This document shows, in pieces, positions 46,859-58,192 of a stretch of 64,000 nucleotides of DNA (position 1 is its first letter; the number at the start of each line of letters is the position of its first letter). The notes under the pieces were generated by a model. That model was not told where the DNA came from and did not search any database. It was given only the letters and a program-made list of their open reading frames with translations. Origin of the DNA: Endomychus coccineus (Eukaryota; Arthropoda; Insecta; Coleoptera; Endomychidae); assembly GCA_958510875.1 (NCBI GenBank), contig OY294071.1, positions 32,394,581 to 32,458,580 of the forward strand, read 5' to 3'. Made by a program: the position numbers and the translations under genes.

Positions 46859-47624
46859 GAGCGAGAGAAGTAAGACCCTCCAATTATTCAACGGTGAACT
46901 ACCATTGTGGAACCATTGGACTTATGCAGGCCTATGGGCAAAAATTTTTCTTCAAAAAGAGGGAGGTGCTCGGAGCTGTTTCAGATATTCTCAATTCTCT
47001 GCATTTAAATCTTAGACTTGTTACTTGTTTGCTTAGCCGACACTGAAAGTAGTTCCAAAGAGATTAATTAGATGCTCAATATGTAAGACATGTTCAACGT
47101 CATCATAACCTTTTGATTTTTGAGCTTTGATATTTTATGATCCAAACCTATGTTTTGTTGATGTTTGTTGGCTTCAAATCTCGACTTTTAATTAGATTAG
47201 CTTGATCATCTGAAGTTGACGAAATTGTATTACAAATACATAAGAGAATGTCTGTAAGCGTAAGTCGCGAAAATCGAAATTGTGATTTTCCATTAAAAAG
47301 TATACATAGACTTAAAAGAGTTTTGATTGGAGACGCTATTCCAGACGGAAGCGTATAGCATCCGCCCATCTAAGCCACGCTATTATATTCGTACTGAACT
47401 GTATACAAAGCGAGCGCACCAATGCTCAGAAAAGGGCTGTGGGAGTAAACTTAATCAAATTTCAAGCTCTATTGACATATTAGCGGAGATTTCCAGATAA
47501 TCCATCGAGCTTTTAGTGTATTATGTAAGAGCTCTTTTTATAAAGCACTGCCTAAGAGTGATTATATTGAAATTGCACCGCATTTTAGCTCTAATTAATT
47601 CCTTTTGCCAGCTTTCAAATTAAC
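46859..47624. other. No recognised gene
   Basis: Sequence leading up to satellite B. The first ~50 bp of the array's unit appear degraded just before 47625. The minus-strand frame at 47148-47369 is unrecognised. Confidence 0.5.
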
Positions 47625-49755
47625 ATGCTTTTTGTCTCTGATGGTTTCATATTCGACATGAATTAGTTATGAGGCTTTGATGTCAATCTCCATCGATAAA
47701 TGCTGGTGATTAAAATCCACCTTCATTACAGAAGGAAAGGAAAGTTGAAGTGGCTTTCGGGTTTCCATGAAACGACGTGCAGCTTCGTCCATTAGCTTTG
47801 AACGCGTTGCTCTAAGAATTTCTTTAATATCAAGAGGTATGGAAGCCCAACAATAGATCTATGAGGTCTGTTCAATTACATGAAGGTCTCCTCCCAATGA
47901 CCTCTGTATGTTCAACCGATTTTGCGCTCATGCTGTTTATCTCTGAAGGTTTCATATTCGACATGAATTAGTTATGAGGCTTTGATGTCAATCTCTATCG
48001 ATAAATGCTGGTGATTAAAATCCATCATCATTACAGAAGGAGAGGAAAGTTGAAGTAACTTTCGGGTTTCCATGAAACGACGTGCAGCTTCGTTCATTAG
48101 TTTTGAACACGTTGCTCTAAGAATTTCTTCAATATCAAAAGGTATGGAAGCTCAATAATAGATCTATGAGGTCTGTTCAATTACATGAAGGTCTCCCCCC
48201 AATGACCTTGTATGTTCAACCGATTTTGAGTTCATGCTTTTTGTCTCTGATGATTTCATATTCGACATGAATTAGTTATGAGGCTTTGATGTCAACCTCT
48301 ATCGATAAATGCTGGTGATTAAAATCCATCATCATCACAGAAGGAGATGAAAGTTGGAGTAACTTTCGAGTTTCCATGAAACGACGTGCAGCTTCGTCCA
48401 TTAGCTTTGAACGCGTTGCTCTAAAAATTTCTTTAATATCAAGAGGTATGGAAGCCCAACAATAGATCTATGAGGTCTGTTCAATTACATGAAGGTCTTC
48501 CCCCAATGACCTCTTTATGTTCAACCGATTTTGCGCAACTGCTTTTTATCTCTAAAGGTTTCATATTCGACATGAATTAGTTATGAGGCTTTGATGTAAA
48601 CCTCTATCGATAAATACTGGTGATTAAAATCCATCATCATTACAGAAGAAGATGAAAGTTGAAGTTACTTTCGAGTTTCCATGAAACGACGTGCAGCTTC
48701 GTCCATTAGCTTTGAACGCGTTGCTCTAAGAATTTCTTTAATATCAAGAGGTATGGAAGCCCAACAATAGATCTATGAGGTCTGTTCAATTACATGAAGG
48801 TCTCTTCCCAATGACCTCTGTATGTTCAATCGATTTTGCGCTCATGCTTTTTATCTCTGAAGGTTTCATATTCGACATGAATTAGTTATGAGGCTTTGAT
48901 GTCAACCTCTATCGATAAATGTTGGTGATTAAAATCCATCATCATTACAGAAGGAGAGGAAAGTTGAAGTAACTTTCGGGTCTCCATGAAACGACGTGCA
49001 GATTTGTTCATTAGTTTTGAACACGTTGCTCTGAGAATTTCTTCAATATCAAGAGGTATATAAGCACAACAATAGATCTATGAGGTCTGTTCAATTACAT
49101 GAAGGTCTCCCCCCAATGACCTCTGTATGTTCAACCGATTTTGCGCTGATGCTTTTTGTCTCTGAAGGTTTCATATTCGACATGAATTAGTTATGAGGCT
49201 TTGATGTCAATCTCTACCGATAAATACTGGTGATTAAAATCCACCTTCATTACAGAAAGAAAGTTGAAGTGGCTTTCGGGTTTCCATGAAACGACGTGCA
49301 GCTTCGTCCATTAGCTTTGAACGCGTTGCTCTAAGAATTTCTTTAATATCAAGAGGTATGGAAGCCCCATAATAGATCTATGAGGTCTGTTCCAATATAT
49401 GAAGGTTTCCTCCTAATGACCCCTGTATGTTCAACCGATTTTGCGCTCATGCTTTTTGTCTCTGATTATTTTATATTCGACATGAATTAGTTATGAGGCG
49501 TTGATGTCAACCTCTATCGATAAATGCTGGTGATTAAAATCCACCATCATTACAGAGGGAGAGGAAAGTTGAAGTAACTTTCGGGTTTCCATGAAACGAC
49601 GTGCAGCTTCGTTCATTAATTTAGAACACGTTGCTCTAAGAATTTATTTAATATCAAGAGGTATGGAAGCTCAATAATAAATCAATGGGGTCTGTTCAAT
49701 TACATGAAGGTCTCCCCCCCAATGACCTCTGTATGTTCAATTGATTTTGCGCTCT
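47625..49755. repeat. Satellite B: seven ~305-bp tandem units
   Basis: The landmark CATATTCGACATGAATTAGT occurs at 47648, 47953, 48257, 48562, 48867 and 49172, and with one change at 49472. The spacings are 305, 304, 305, 305, 305 and 300 bp. Each unit continues with TTTGATGTCAAxCTCTATCG, ATAAATGCTGGTGATTAAAA, TCCATGAAACGACGTGCAGC, GAACxCGTTGCTCTAAGAAT, CAATAGATCTATGAGGTCTG and CCAATGACCTCTGTATGTTC. Identity between units is high. The sequence is unrelated to satellite A, though the unit length is nearly equal. Confidence 0.97.
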
Positions 49756-49789
49756 TCACCAATGTCAACCTCTGTACCACTAGTAACTT

Positions 49790-50490
49790 TTCAAAATGGT
49801 TCATTAAGATGGGCTAATTGGGTTAAGATGGAACCATATGCACAAAAGAGTTCACCTTCATTCGGAAACATTGAAGAAATTCCGCTATCATCAGAAGTAA
49901 CCTAGAAAAAAGCAACACCTAGTAATGCTTTTTCTGGAGATATCGATAATCTCTCAATATTTGAGATGATTATAGTTTATCATCCAATCCAAATGTGATT
50001 TTCCTTCAAATCAGGTAGCATACCAGTTGGACCTTTTGGTTTGGAAGTCTTGGAAACGGTGAAAATGTGCTCTACAAAGTTATCGAGATGTCATCTGTAT
50101 ATAAAATATACAAAGTGGGCCAAATATTGACCCTTGATGAATACCCTCATGAAGTACTTACATTTTTTATCTTAGATGTTTCCCCAGAGGATCCTTAGCG
50201 ATGACATATTGTACTCTATGTGAAAGGTATGATGGAATCAAATTTAGACCTCTTATCTCCAACATCTTAAGTTTATGAAGTAATACGGTGTTATCCACGC
50301 TATCAAATGCCTATCTTAGGTCAAGGCGTAACAATAATATGCTTATCTTCATTTATATCATTTGTTATGCTACGAAAGGTTTGATTAATTGCTCTTAGAG
50401 TGGCTTATCTTTTTCTAATAGTTCGTGAAACCAGTGATTGATTGTTATATTGCCATTGGAAAATCATCGTTGTGGCAAATTTTTTAATAT
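49790..50490 (-). pseudogene. LINE reverse transcriptase remnant
   Basis: Minus strand, read from about 50470 down: NGNITINHWFHELLEKDKPL, then motif A region LLRLDLRxAFDSVDNTVLLH followed by KLKMLEIRGLNLIPSYLSHR at 50335-50215. A motif B-like stretch, EGIHQGSIFGPLCIFYI, lies at about 50145-50095. This is a CR1/Jockey-type RT in correct order, with a stop in motif A and frame changes. The downstream catalytic core is not clearly seen. It abuts satellite B. Confidence 0.8.
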
Positions 50491-51764
50491 CTGTGGAAAT
50501 CAATGAAATTGAATTGCAAGATTTAACCCTAACAAAAAAGAGTTGAATGGGAGCTTGTTAAAATTAAATTGAGGTAAATTGGAATTTGGAAGTAAACATT
50601 TTGATTTAAAATGAAGGAACTGGTTATTGAAATCTGTCTGTTATTGTTATATCAGTACTATGTTTCGTTCTTATCCTGTTTTCGTCTTGTCATCACTTAG
50701 GAGCTAGGTAACTCATGAACTGAAATTTAGAATGGAAGAAGTCACTAATAGGCATCATACTGATGTCATCACAATTTAGCGCAATAAAACGGAATGAATG
50801 AAATCATATTTCCCTAAGGTATTAATAGCCGCCTGCATAACAAACTAGTTCAGTCTAATAGGTATTCCAGGAGCGAAAATACGTACTCAAATAGCTATTC
50901 AAGAACAATTAAAATTAAGTGGAAGGATTAAGAAACACTGTAGAATAAAATCTACATCAAACCATTACATTCCGCAAGAGCTGTGAAACATTATAATTAT
51001 GAGTTTGTTTAGAATATGAACGATAATGAATGCGCTGTAATAACGATAAAACACATAAAAGACCACAGAGACCGCACCTGCGGTTCAGTCTGAAGAGAAG
51101 CGCGGTCAGAGAAGAATTAAAAAGCAATAGAGGGTTTCGTCCCTAGAGGAGCTAGGAACTCTGGCTGGTGATTTGTCATGAAACCCAGATGTAATTATGT
51201 GAGCCGCACCAATTCACTTCCCGAGTCATTACGTCTGCCAAATCGCATGTGCATTCATTCTCTCTCTATATATCCTTACCAACAGTACGACCTCAAGTCA
51301 AGAGCCATAAGATTGCCTTCCTTGATTACTAGTTATCACCACTCAACTTGAATTTTAACTTCTCCACGAATAAAATTCACAGGGGTTACTGTAATCGCTT
51401 CATCCAGATTTCTCCTTACCTATTCGTTATTACTAAGAACAATTAAAGCTCAAAAAACTATTTTTAGTAAGTACGTGTATGTTTGTTTCGGATTCTACAT
51501 AAACAACATAAGGTTACGCAATGAATGGTCATAAATTGCAATGAACACATCAGATTTTGGATGATTTCGATCAATAATGCTTCTTTCGCTCTATTGAAGA
51601 TTTAAAACATTGTGCCTCGGAAACGGGTCACCAATTGGCCAAATTCAAACTAAGGAGTTCTATATATCACGAATAAGTAAGGAATAATCACCCTTCTCCC
51701 CTAAAAATACTATTAAAATACTGAGGAACGTTCAGCTACAGAATAGCCTTCATAAGAGTAAGCA
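50491..51764. other. No recognisable gene
   Basis: AT-rich with a slightly GC-richer patch at 51060-51180. No coding or repeat structure recognised. Confidence 0.5.
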
Positions 51765-54420
51765 TCATCGATTCTAATGGAACACAGATATAGTTTGTTT
51801 TCGTATGTGAAAAATTCTGACTTTAGTTTTAACCTGAAACCAATATTAACCATGTAGTGGACAGTCGGAACCCTCAATTCTACTCATCTCATACACAATG
51901 ACCCAAAAAAAAATAAGGTTGTAGAGGGATAATGCACTTGGAATGCGAATCGGGTTTCTTGTAGGACTTAACTATTCCAGTGATTATCGCAACCTTTTGG
52001 GATTTTCGATTTTCGACATTTTTGTTGACATCATCGATTCTAATAAAACACTGGTATAGTCTGTTTTCGAAGGTGAGAAATTCGATTTTAGCGTTAGTTT
52101 TGAGCTTAGACGATGATTAACCACGTAGCAGAGGACCCTCAAGTCTGCTCACGTCATACACAATGACCCCAAAAAAATAATTTTGTAGAGGAATAATGAA
52201 TTTGGAATACGAATCGGGTTCCTTCTAAAGCTTAACTGAGCAAATTCCGGCGATAATCCCAACTTTTTGGGATTTTCGATTTTCGAAAAATTTCGTACCT
52301 ACATAAAAAAGTCGATTTTTGTTGACATCGTCGATTCTAATTAAACACTGGTATGGTCCGTTTTCGAAGGTGAGAAATTCGATTCTAAGGTTAGTTTTGA
52401 GCAAAGACAATGATCAACCAAGTGGCAGAGTGTCGGGACCCTTTATTCTACTCATGTCATACACGATGACCCAAAAAAATGATGTTGTAAAGGGATAATG
52501 CACTTGAAATGGGACTCGGGTTTCTTCTAAGACTTAACTGAACAAATTCCAGCTATTATCCCAACATTTTGGGATTTTCGAATTTCGAAAAATGTCGTAA
52601 AGGGTAGGTGTGAAAAAAAGGCAATTTTTGTTGACATCATCGATTCTAATAAAACACTGGTATAGTCTGTTTTCGAAGGTGAGAAATTCGCAGAGTGCCG
52701 GGACCCTCAATTCTGCTCATCTCATACACAATGACCCCAAAAAAATAATGTTGTAGAGGAATAATGCATTTGAAATACGAATCGTGTTCCTTCTAAAGCT
52801 TAACTGAGCAAATTCCGGCGATAATCACAACTTTTTGGGATTTTCGATTTTCGAAAAATTTCGTACATAAAAAGTCGATTTTTGTTGACATCGTCGATTC
52901 TAATTAAACACTGGTATAGTCCGGTTTCGAAGATGAGAAATTCGATTCTAAGGTTAGTTTTGAGCAAAGACAATGATCAACCACGTGGCAGAGTGTCGGG
53001 ACCCTTTATTCTGCTCATGTCATACACGATGACCCAAAAAAATGATGTTGTAAAGGGATAATGCACTTGAAATGGGACTCGGGTTTCTTCTAAGACTTAA
53101 CTGAACAAATTCCAGCTATTATCCCAACATTTTGGGATTTTCGAATTTCGAAAAATGTCGTAAAGGGTAGGTGTGAAAAAAAGGCAATTTTTGTTGACAT
53201 CATCGATTCTAATAAAACACTGGTATAGTCTGTTTTCGAAGGTGAGAAATTCGCAGAGTGCCGGGACCCTCAATTCTGCTCATCTCATACACAATGACCC
53301 CAAAAAAATAATGTTGTAGAGGAATAATGCATTTGAAATACGAATCGTGTTCCTTCTAAAGCTTAACTGAGCAAATTCCGGCGATAATCACAACTTTTTG
53401 GGATTTTCGATTTTCGAAAAATTTCGTACATAAAAAGTCGATTTTTGTTGACATCGTCGATTCTAATTAAACACTGGTATAGTCCGGTTTCGAAGATGAG
53501 AAATTCGATTCTAAGGTTAGTTTTGAGCAAAGACAATGATCAACCACGTGGCAGAGTGTCGGGACCCTTTATTCTGCTCATGTCATACACGATGACCCAA
53601 AAAAATGATGTTGTAAAGGGATAATGCACTTGAAATGGGACTCGGGTTTCGTCTAAGACTTAACTGAGCAAATTCCAGCTATTATCCCAACATTTTGGGA
53701 TTTTCGAATTTCGAAAAATGTCGTAAAGGGTAGGTGTGAAAAAAAGGCAATTTTTGTTGACATCATCGATTCTAATAAAACACTGGTATAGTCTGTTTTC
53801 GAAGGTGAGAAATTCGCAGAGTGCCGGGACCCTCAATTCTGCTCATCTCATACACAATGACCCCAAAAAAATAATGTTGTAGAGGAATAATGCATTTGAA
53901 ATACGAATCGTGTTCTTTCTAAAGCTTAACTGAGCAAATTCCGGCGATAATCACAACTTTTTGGGATTTTCGATTTTCGAAAAATTTCGTACATAAAAAG
54001 TCGATTTTTGTTGACATCGTCGATTCTAATTAAACACTGGTATAGTCCGTTTTCGAAGATGAGAAATTCGATTCTAACGTTAGTTTTGAGCAAAGACAAT
54101 GATCAACCACGTGGCAGAGTGTCGGGACCCTTTATTCTGCTCATGTCATACACGATGACCCAAAAAAAAAATGTTGTAAAGGGATAATGCATTTGAAATG
54201 TGACTCGGGTTTCGTCGAAGACTTAACTGAGCAAATTCCAGCTATTATCCCAACATTTTGGGATTTTCGAATTTCGGTAGGTATAGGAAAAAGTCAGTTT
54301 TAGTTGACATCTTCGATTCTAATGCTTCGATCTTTACGTTTTTGAAGGTGAGAAATTCGATTCAGCGTTACGTTTGACCCAAGATTAACCAAGAAGCAGT
54401 GTGTCGGGACCCTCAATTGA
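51765..54420 (+). repeat. Satellite A, long array with a 563-bp higher-order unit
   Basis: About nine to ten monomers. The landmark GACATC(A/G)TCGATTCTAAT marks starts near 51765, 52027, 52324, 52633, 52887, 53196, 53450, 53759, 54013 and 54305. From 52324 two versions alternate. A full one (~309 bp) is marked by GACATCGTCG. A short one (~254 bp), marked by GACATCATCG, runs from GAGAAATTCG straight into CAGAGTGCCGGG, lacking ~55 bp. Together they repeat every 563 bp (52324, 52887, 53450, 54013; 52633, 53196, 53759). Successive 563-bp units look almost identical, while the outer monomers are diverged. The minus-strand open frame at 52225-52410 is chance. Confidence 0.96.
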
Positions 54421-55129
54421 ATGGAATTTGATAGGTTTGGGCTCTAATATCAGACATTTCTGGTCTGTTCTCCTATATTGATTCATCAATTCTTCCTGAA
54501 AGTGATGAACTTTAATTAAGAACTAATGGATTGGTGATTTCCAAGTCAATAGGCCATATTTAGCTGCAAAAATCTCTTTTCTGTCATACAAAATTAATTT
54601 AATCAGGAGCTTTAACTTGTTACATAACATGGATATTAGGCCAAAACAATTATGTCTCAAGTTGCTAGACATATTATAATGATTAAGTTGGTAGTAAGGC
54701 AGTAGTAGTTACTACAAAGTATTTGAATGTTCTGAGTACATTAGCAAAAGTGATAAGTACTTGAACAAGCAGACGAGTTGAACGTGATATGTGATATCTG
54801 CATAACGCAATTATCACGGCTGTTAAAAACGCGTTTAATGTAATTACAAGTGGTAGGGCTAATTACCGGATTGCCCACAACGATGTCATTTATCTTGATG
54901 ACCAATGAGTCTCTTACCCGTGACAACAGCACATCTGTGGCTCGAACGAAATACATTTCGCGTCTATCTGATTATTAAATATAACAAATAGTATTCATCA
55001 TTATCCATTTTGCGGCGAATTGAAACTAGGAAATGATATTTTTACTCCCAACTATTTTCCGTTCGATTGAAATTATATTTATAGGGAAGAAAATTACTAT
55101 TCAAGTGAAGAGATTTCTGAAATAAAACA
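54421..55129. other. No recognisable gene
   Basis: AT-rich. The minus-strand frame at 54741-54956 (71 codons) is unrecognised. Confidence 0.5.
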
Positions 55130-55400
55130 CTTAAATGCTTTAATCAGAATTTCTTGATCAAATGCTTTGGAGATATCCAATGCTACAGCTGGATGTTCCC
55201 CATGTTTTTCAATTGATGTCTGCCATATACCTGTGTTACTGCAGACGTTCCTATTGATGTCTAGTCCCGAAACCATATTGTCGGTCGTTCAGGACTTTTG
55301 GAGTTCTCCAGATATTCGACGGACTCGATCTTGATTGCTTTCTACATCTTTAGAGATCACAGATAGGGGGTGTATAATTATTAGGAAGGGTCTTCTTCCG
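55130..55400 (-). pseudogene. Jockey-like RT remnant
   Basis: Minus strand from about 55380: NNYTPISVISKDVESNQDRV (equivalent to NYRPISLLSVxSKxxE), then xTTDNMVSGLDINRNVCSNT (equivalent to the QYGFR motif, degraded), IWQTSIEKHGEHPAVALDIS and KAFDQEILIKA. The last is motif A, with its Asp at about 55175. It belongs to the same family as 8060-9220, with which it shares the stretch GATTGCTTTCTACATxxCTT then TAGAGATCACAGATAG. Confidence 0.8.
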
Positions 55401-55411
55401 ATTTTTCAGAA

Positions 55412-55798
55412 TTGATTCGTACCTTATCACAACCAAGTTCCACAGCTAAGTTTTTGCAAAGTCCTGCAACGACTTTCGGCCGTCATATTATACGACAACC
55501 TTTTTTAGAAATGATAGATAAAGATCTCTACCTAAACAATCTGCAGTTTGATCATATTTTACAAGAGTTGCATAGGAAAAGAAATAATAGTGATTTACAA
55601 TTCTTCAAATTTGACCAAATTATTTCGACTTATATTTCTGAACAAGCCTTCCCAATAATGATCCTTAATATAAATTCATTGCGAACATGCTTAACGAATG
55701 AACATTTACTGGCACTATTAAGGATTTCTACAATAAAATTCAATCTAAATATAGATCGAATGAAAAATAATATTTTTTGCATAAAACATATTTCATAA
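55412..55798 (+). CDS. Unassigned open frame, about 128 codons
   Basis: An uninterrupted frame that opens at TTG and whose first ATG is at 55512 (MIDKDLYLNNLQFDHILQEL). The peptide is rich in Asn, Ile, Leu, Phe and Lys. It ends in the duplicated AT-rich segment at 55766. I do not recognise it. It may be a scrap of an AT-rich mobile element, or chance. Confidence 0.2.
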   Translation: MIRTLSQPSSTAKFLQSPATTFGRHIIRQPFLEMIDKDLYLNNLQFDHILQELHRKRNNSDLQFFKFDQIISTYISEQAFPIMILNINSLRTCLTNEHLLALLRISTIKFNLNIDRMKNNIFCIKHIS

Positions 55799-56010
55799 GT
55801 TATGCTTAGAAAGGTTTATTATTATTATTTAAAATATTATTTATGTGAAATGTATTATCTTAATTTTATAATGAAACAGCTACACTGCTCTCATTAAAAA
55901 TTAATATTTTTTGTATAAAAAATATCTCATAAGTTATGTTACGAAAGGCTTATTATTATTATTTAAAATATTATTTATGTGAAATGTATTATCTTAATTT
56001 TTTAATTTTA
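55766..56010. repeat. Tandem duplication of a ~132-bp AT-rich segment
   Basis: AATATTTTTTGCATAAAACA at about 55768 and AATATTTTTTGTATAAAAAA at about 55902 open two copies. Both continue with CATAAGTTATG, then GAAAGGxTTATTATTATTAT and TTATGTGAAATGTATTATCT. Very few changes separate them. Confidence 0.88.
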
Positions 56011-57208
56011 ATTTCTTCATTAATATCTTTACATTATAAATTTTTTTTACATTTTAGATAAATCATTTTGTCTTGAATAAATTCAATATTTTTAATTTTA
56101 TATTTTAGATTTGGATTTTTGACGTTCGAAATTGCAATAAACTGTTGAATTACATTTAACATCTCAGTTAGTCAGTCGAAAAGAGCAAAGAAATAATGAA
56201 AATTCATATTAGGAACTTTTTAATTTGTAATGTTCTAAAATTCATTTTAGGTTCACTAGACACCATTTCTTTCCAATAATTTGTTTGGCATCGACCCTCT
56301 GTGAGCAGTTGTTCGAAATTTGAAACCACGGTATCGAGTATAGTCGGATTTTTATATTGTCCAATAACTAGATTGTATCGCTACTGGAATAAGAGGGGAA
56401 AATACAACACTGGTCAAAGTAAGAAGTATTACTAAATAAATATTTGGAAAGAACATAATTCAAGTAACACAGGAATATTATTCCGAAATATATATTTCGA
56501 AAAGATGTATATTTACAAATTCACATTATTTTAATAATATTCATGAAATATTAGATATAATATAACACTTCTGTTTTTGTTTGTATCATCTAATTTTGTA
56601 TTATATTCAGAATTAAGTTATGACATATGTTTCCGATTCCATTCCTTTTTTTATATATTGAAATTGTGCAAAAATGCTCAATATGTACATTAAAATGATC
56701 TTCGCAAGAAAAATATGACGAATTTGGATTAATGTCTTTTCGTCGACTCAATTCGAGCCAGTTTTTTTGAAGGTTAACTTCTCTTATTGGGGCTTTTTTT
56801 GATATATTTTGAAATGGGAGTACAAAAAAAAATGTTTTTATTTCTAATTTTACACTTGCTATTGAATCTCGTAAATTCCGTTCAGATTTTGGTTTATACC
56901 TATTGCTTTTATGTCAAACAGTGAAGAGTAGACGTCACAAGCGCGTTGTGAATACTTCGGGCCTTTCCGGCGCGTTTTGTTAAAATCAAACTATCATAGT
57001 TTTCTATTACATTTTTGTCAGTGTTCAAAGGATAAATTTAGGAGGAAAAATGTTTTATTTGAAGAGCCTATTCTTAACAGGTTTCAGGTGTGTTCACGTA
57101 GAAAGTTTTGCCAGAAAAAATACATCTATTAACCCGGAACGTCACAACGACGGAAAGAGTTGATTTTCTACATCCTGAATTCCTAGTTATTGTACTTTTA
57201 AGGGAGTT
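56011..57208. other. No recognisable gene
   Basis: Very AT-rich with homopolymer tracts and no recognised domain. Confidence 0.55.
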
Positions 57209-57788
57209 AATCTACGACAATTTAGGGCTAGGTTGGAAAATTTTTGAATGTGACTAGCGACCTGGCGGAAAATGATTGTAATGATGCGAATAAGAAGACG
57301 CTCAGTTTTCTCCCCCTGAAATTTGGTGCAACCCACTTTTATTCGCGAAAAAGCGTTCTTTTCACCCGTTTTGGGGTGAGATTTTAGGAACTATTTCGAC
57401 AAATTTGACAGCAGTTCGAAAGTTTCATAAAACTTCACCAAACATTGAATCGCGACTAAACTAATCCATATCTTGAGCAGAATATTGGACAGATTTGTCC
57501 AAGTTGGCTGAATTTGATGTATATACACATATATTGCTGGAGGGGGATAAGCATAACCTCACAAAAATGTAACTGTGGGTTCTTCAGACATTGACAACAG
57601 TATTGGTACATTTATGTACCTTAGCTAGCAGTCTAAGTGGTGAAAAAAATATAAAAATGCAAAAGTTACCACCAAAAGTGCTAAAAAAACTATTTCGCGG
57701 ATAAAACAGGGTTGCACCAATTTTCAGAGAGATAAAACTAGCCAGGTCGCTAATCAAATTCAAAAATTTCCCAAGCATTCCGTAGATT
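57209..57788. mobile_element. Small imperfect inverted repeat (foldback/MITE-like)
   Basis: The left arm from AATCTACG (57209) is mirrored by the right arm ending CGTAGATT (57788). Matching inner blocks are GGAAAATTTTTGAATGTGAC with GCGACCTGGC (left), and the complement of GCCAGGTCGCTAATCAAATT with CAAAAATTTCCC (right). A further pair is CTGAAATTTGGTGCAACCC / GGGTTGCACCAATTTTCAG. The arms diverge by about a fifth and are ~170-200 bp long, with ~250 bp between them. The outer ends are too diverged to define a target duplication. Confidence 0.7.
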
Positions 57789-58192
57789 GATTCCACTATT
57801 TACAACAATCTGAAATGTTAACCTTTTGTGTTAGTTAGTAAATCTGTGACATGATAATTGCATTAGTGTATGATCAGGGCTTATTTAGAATATAATTGAG
57901 ATGTAAATGTATGAAGCTATATGCGAGCTCTAAATTAGCATCCGTAATAAAATAAAGGATTTCATCAGGGATGACAACGATTTCACGTCCCTTGTAATTA
58001 TTCTGTTCGTAAATAGCTTTTGACCATAAGGACCTGATACATTTCGTCATATTGTTTTACATCCATGTTATATATTTGAACAGTATCTGTGTACATTTTC
58101 GTGTGTGAATTAAAATTAATTAATTTCAGTAAACATTATTGCGGACTACGCTACGAGAAATAAACTAGTACCTTCCACTATTACTCAGCAAA
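57789..58192. other. No recognisable gene
   Basis: AT-rich spacer between two inverted-repeat elements. Confidence 0.5.

Noticed and set aside
52225..52410. 61-codon minus-strand frame in satellite A
   Set aside because: Not conserved in the neighbouring monomers, so chance.
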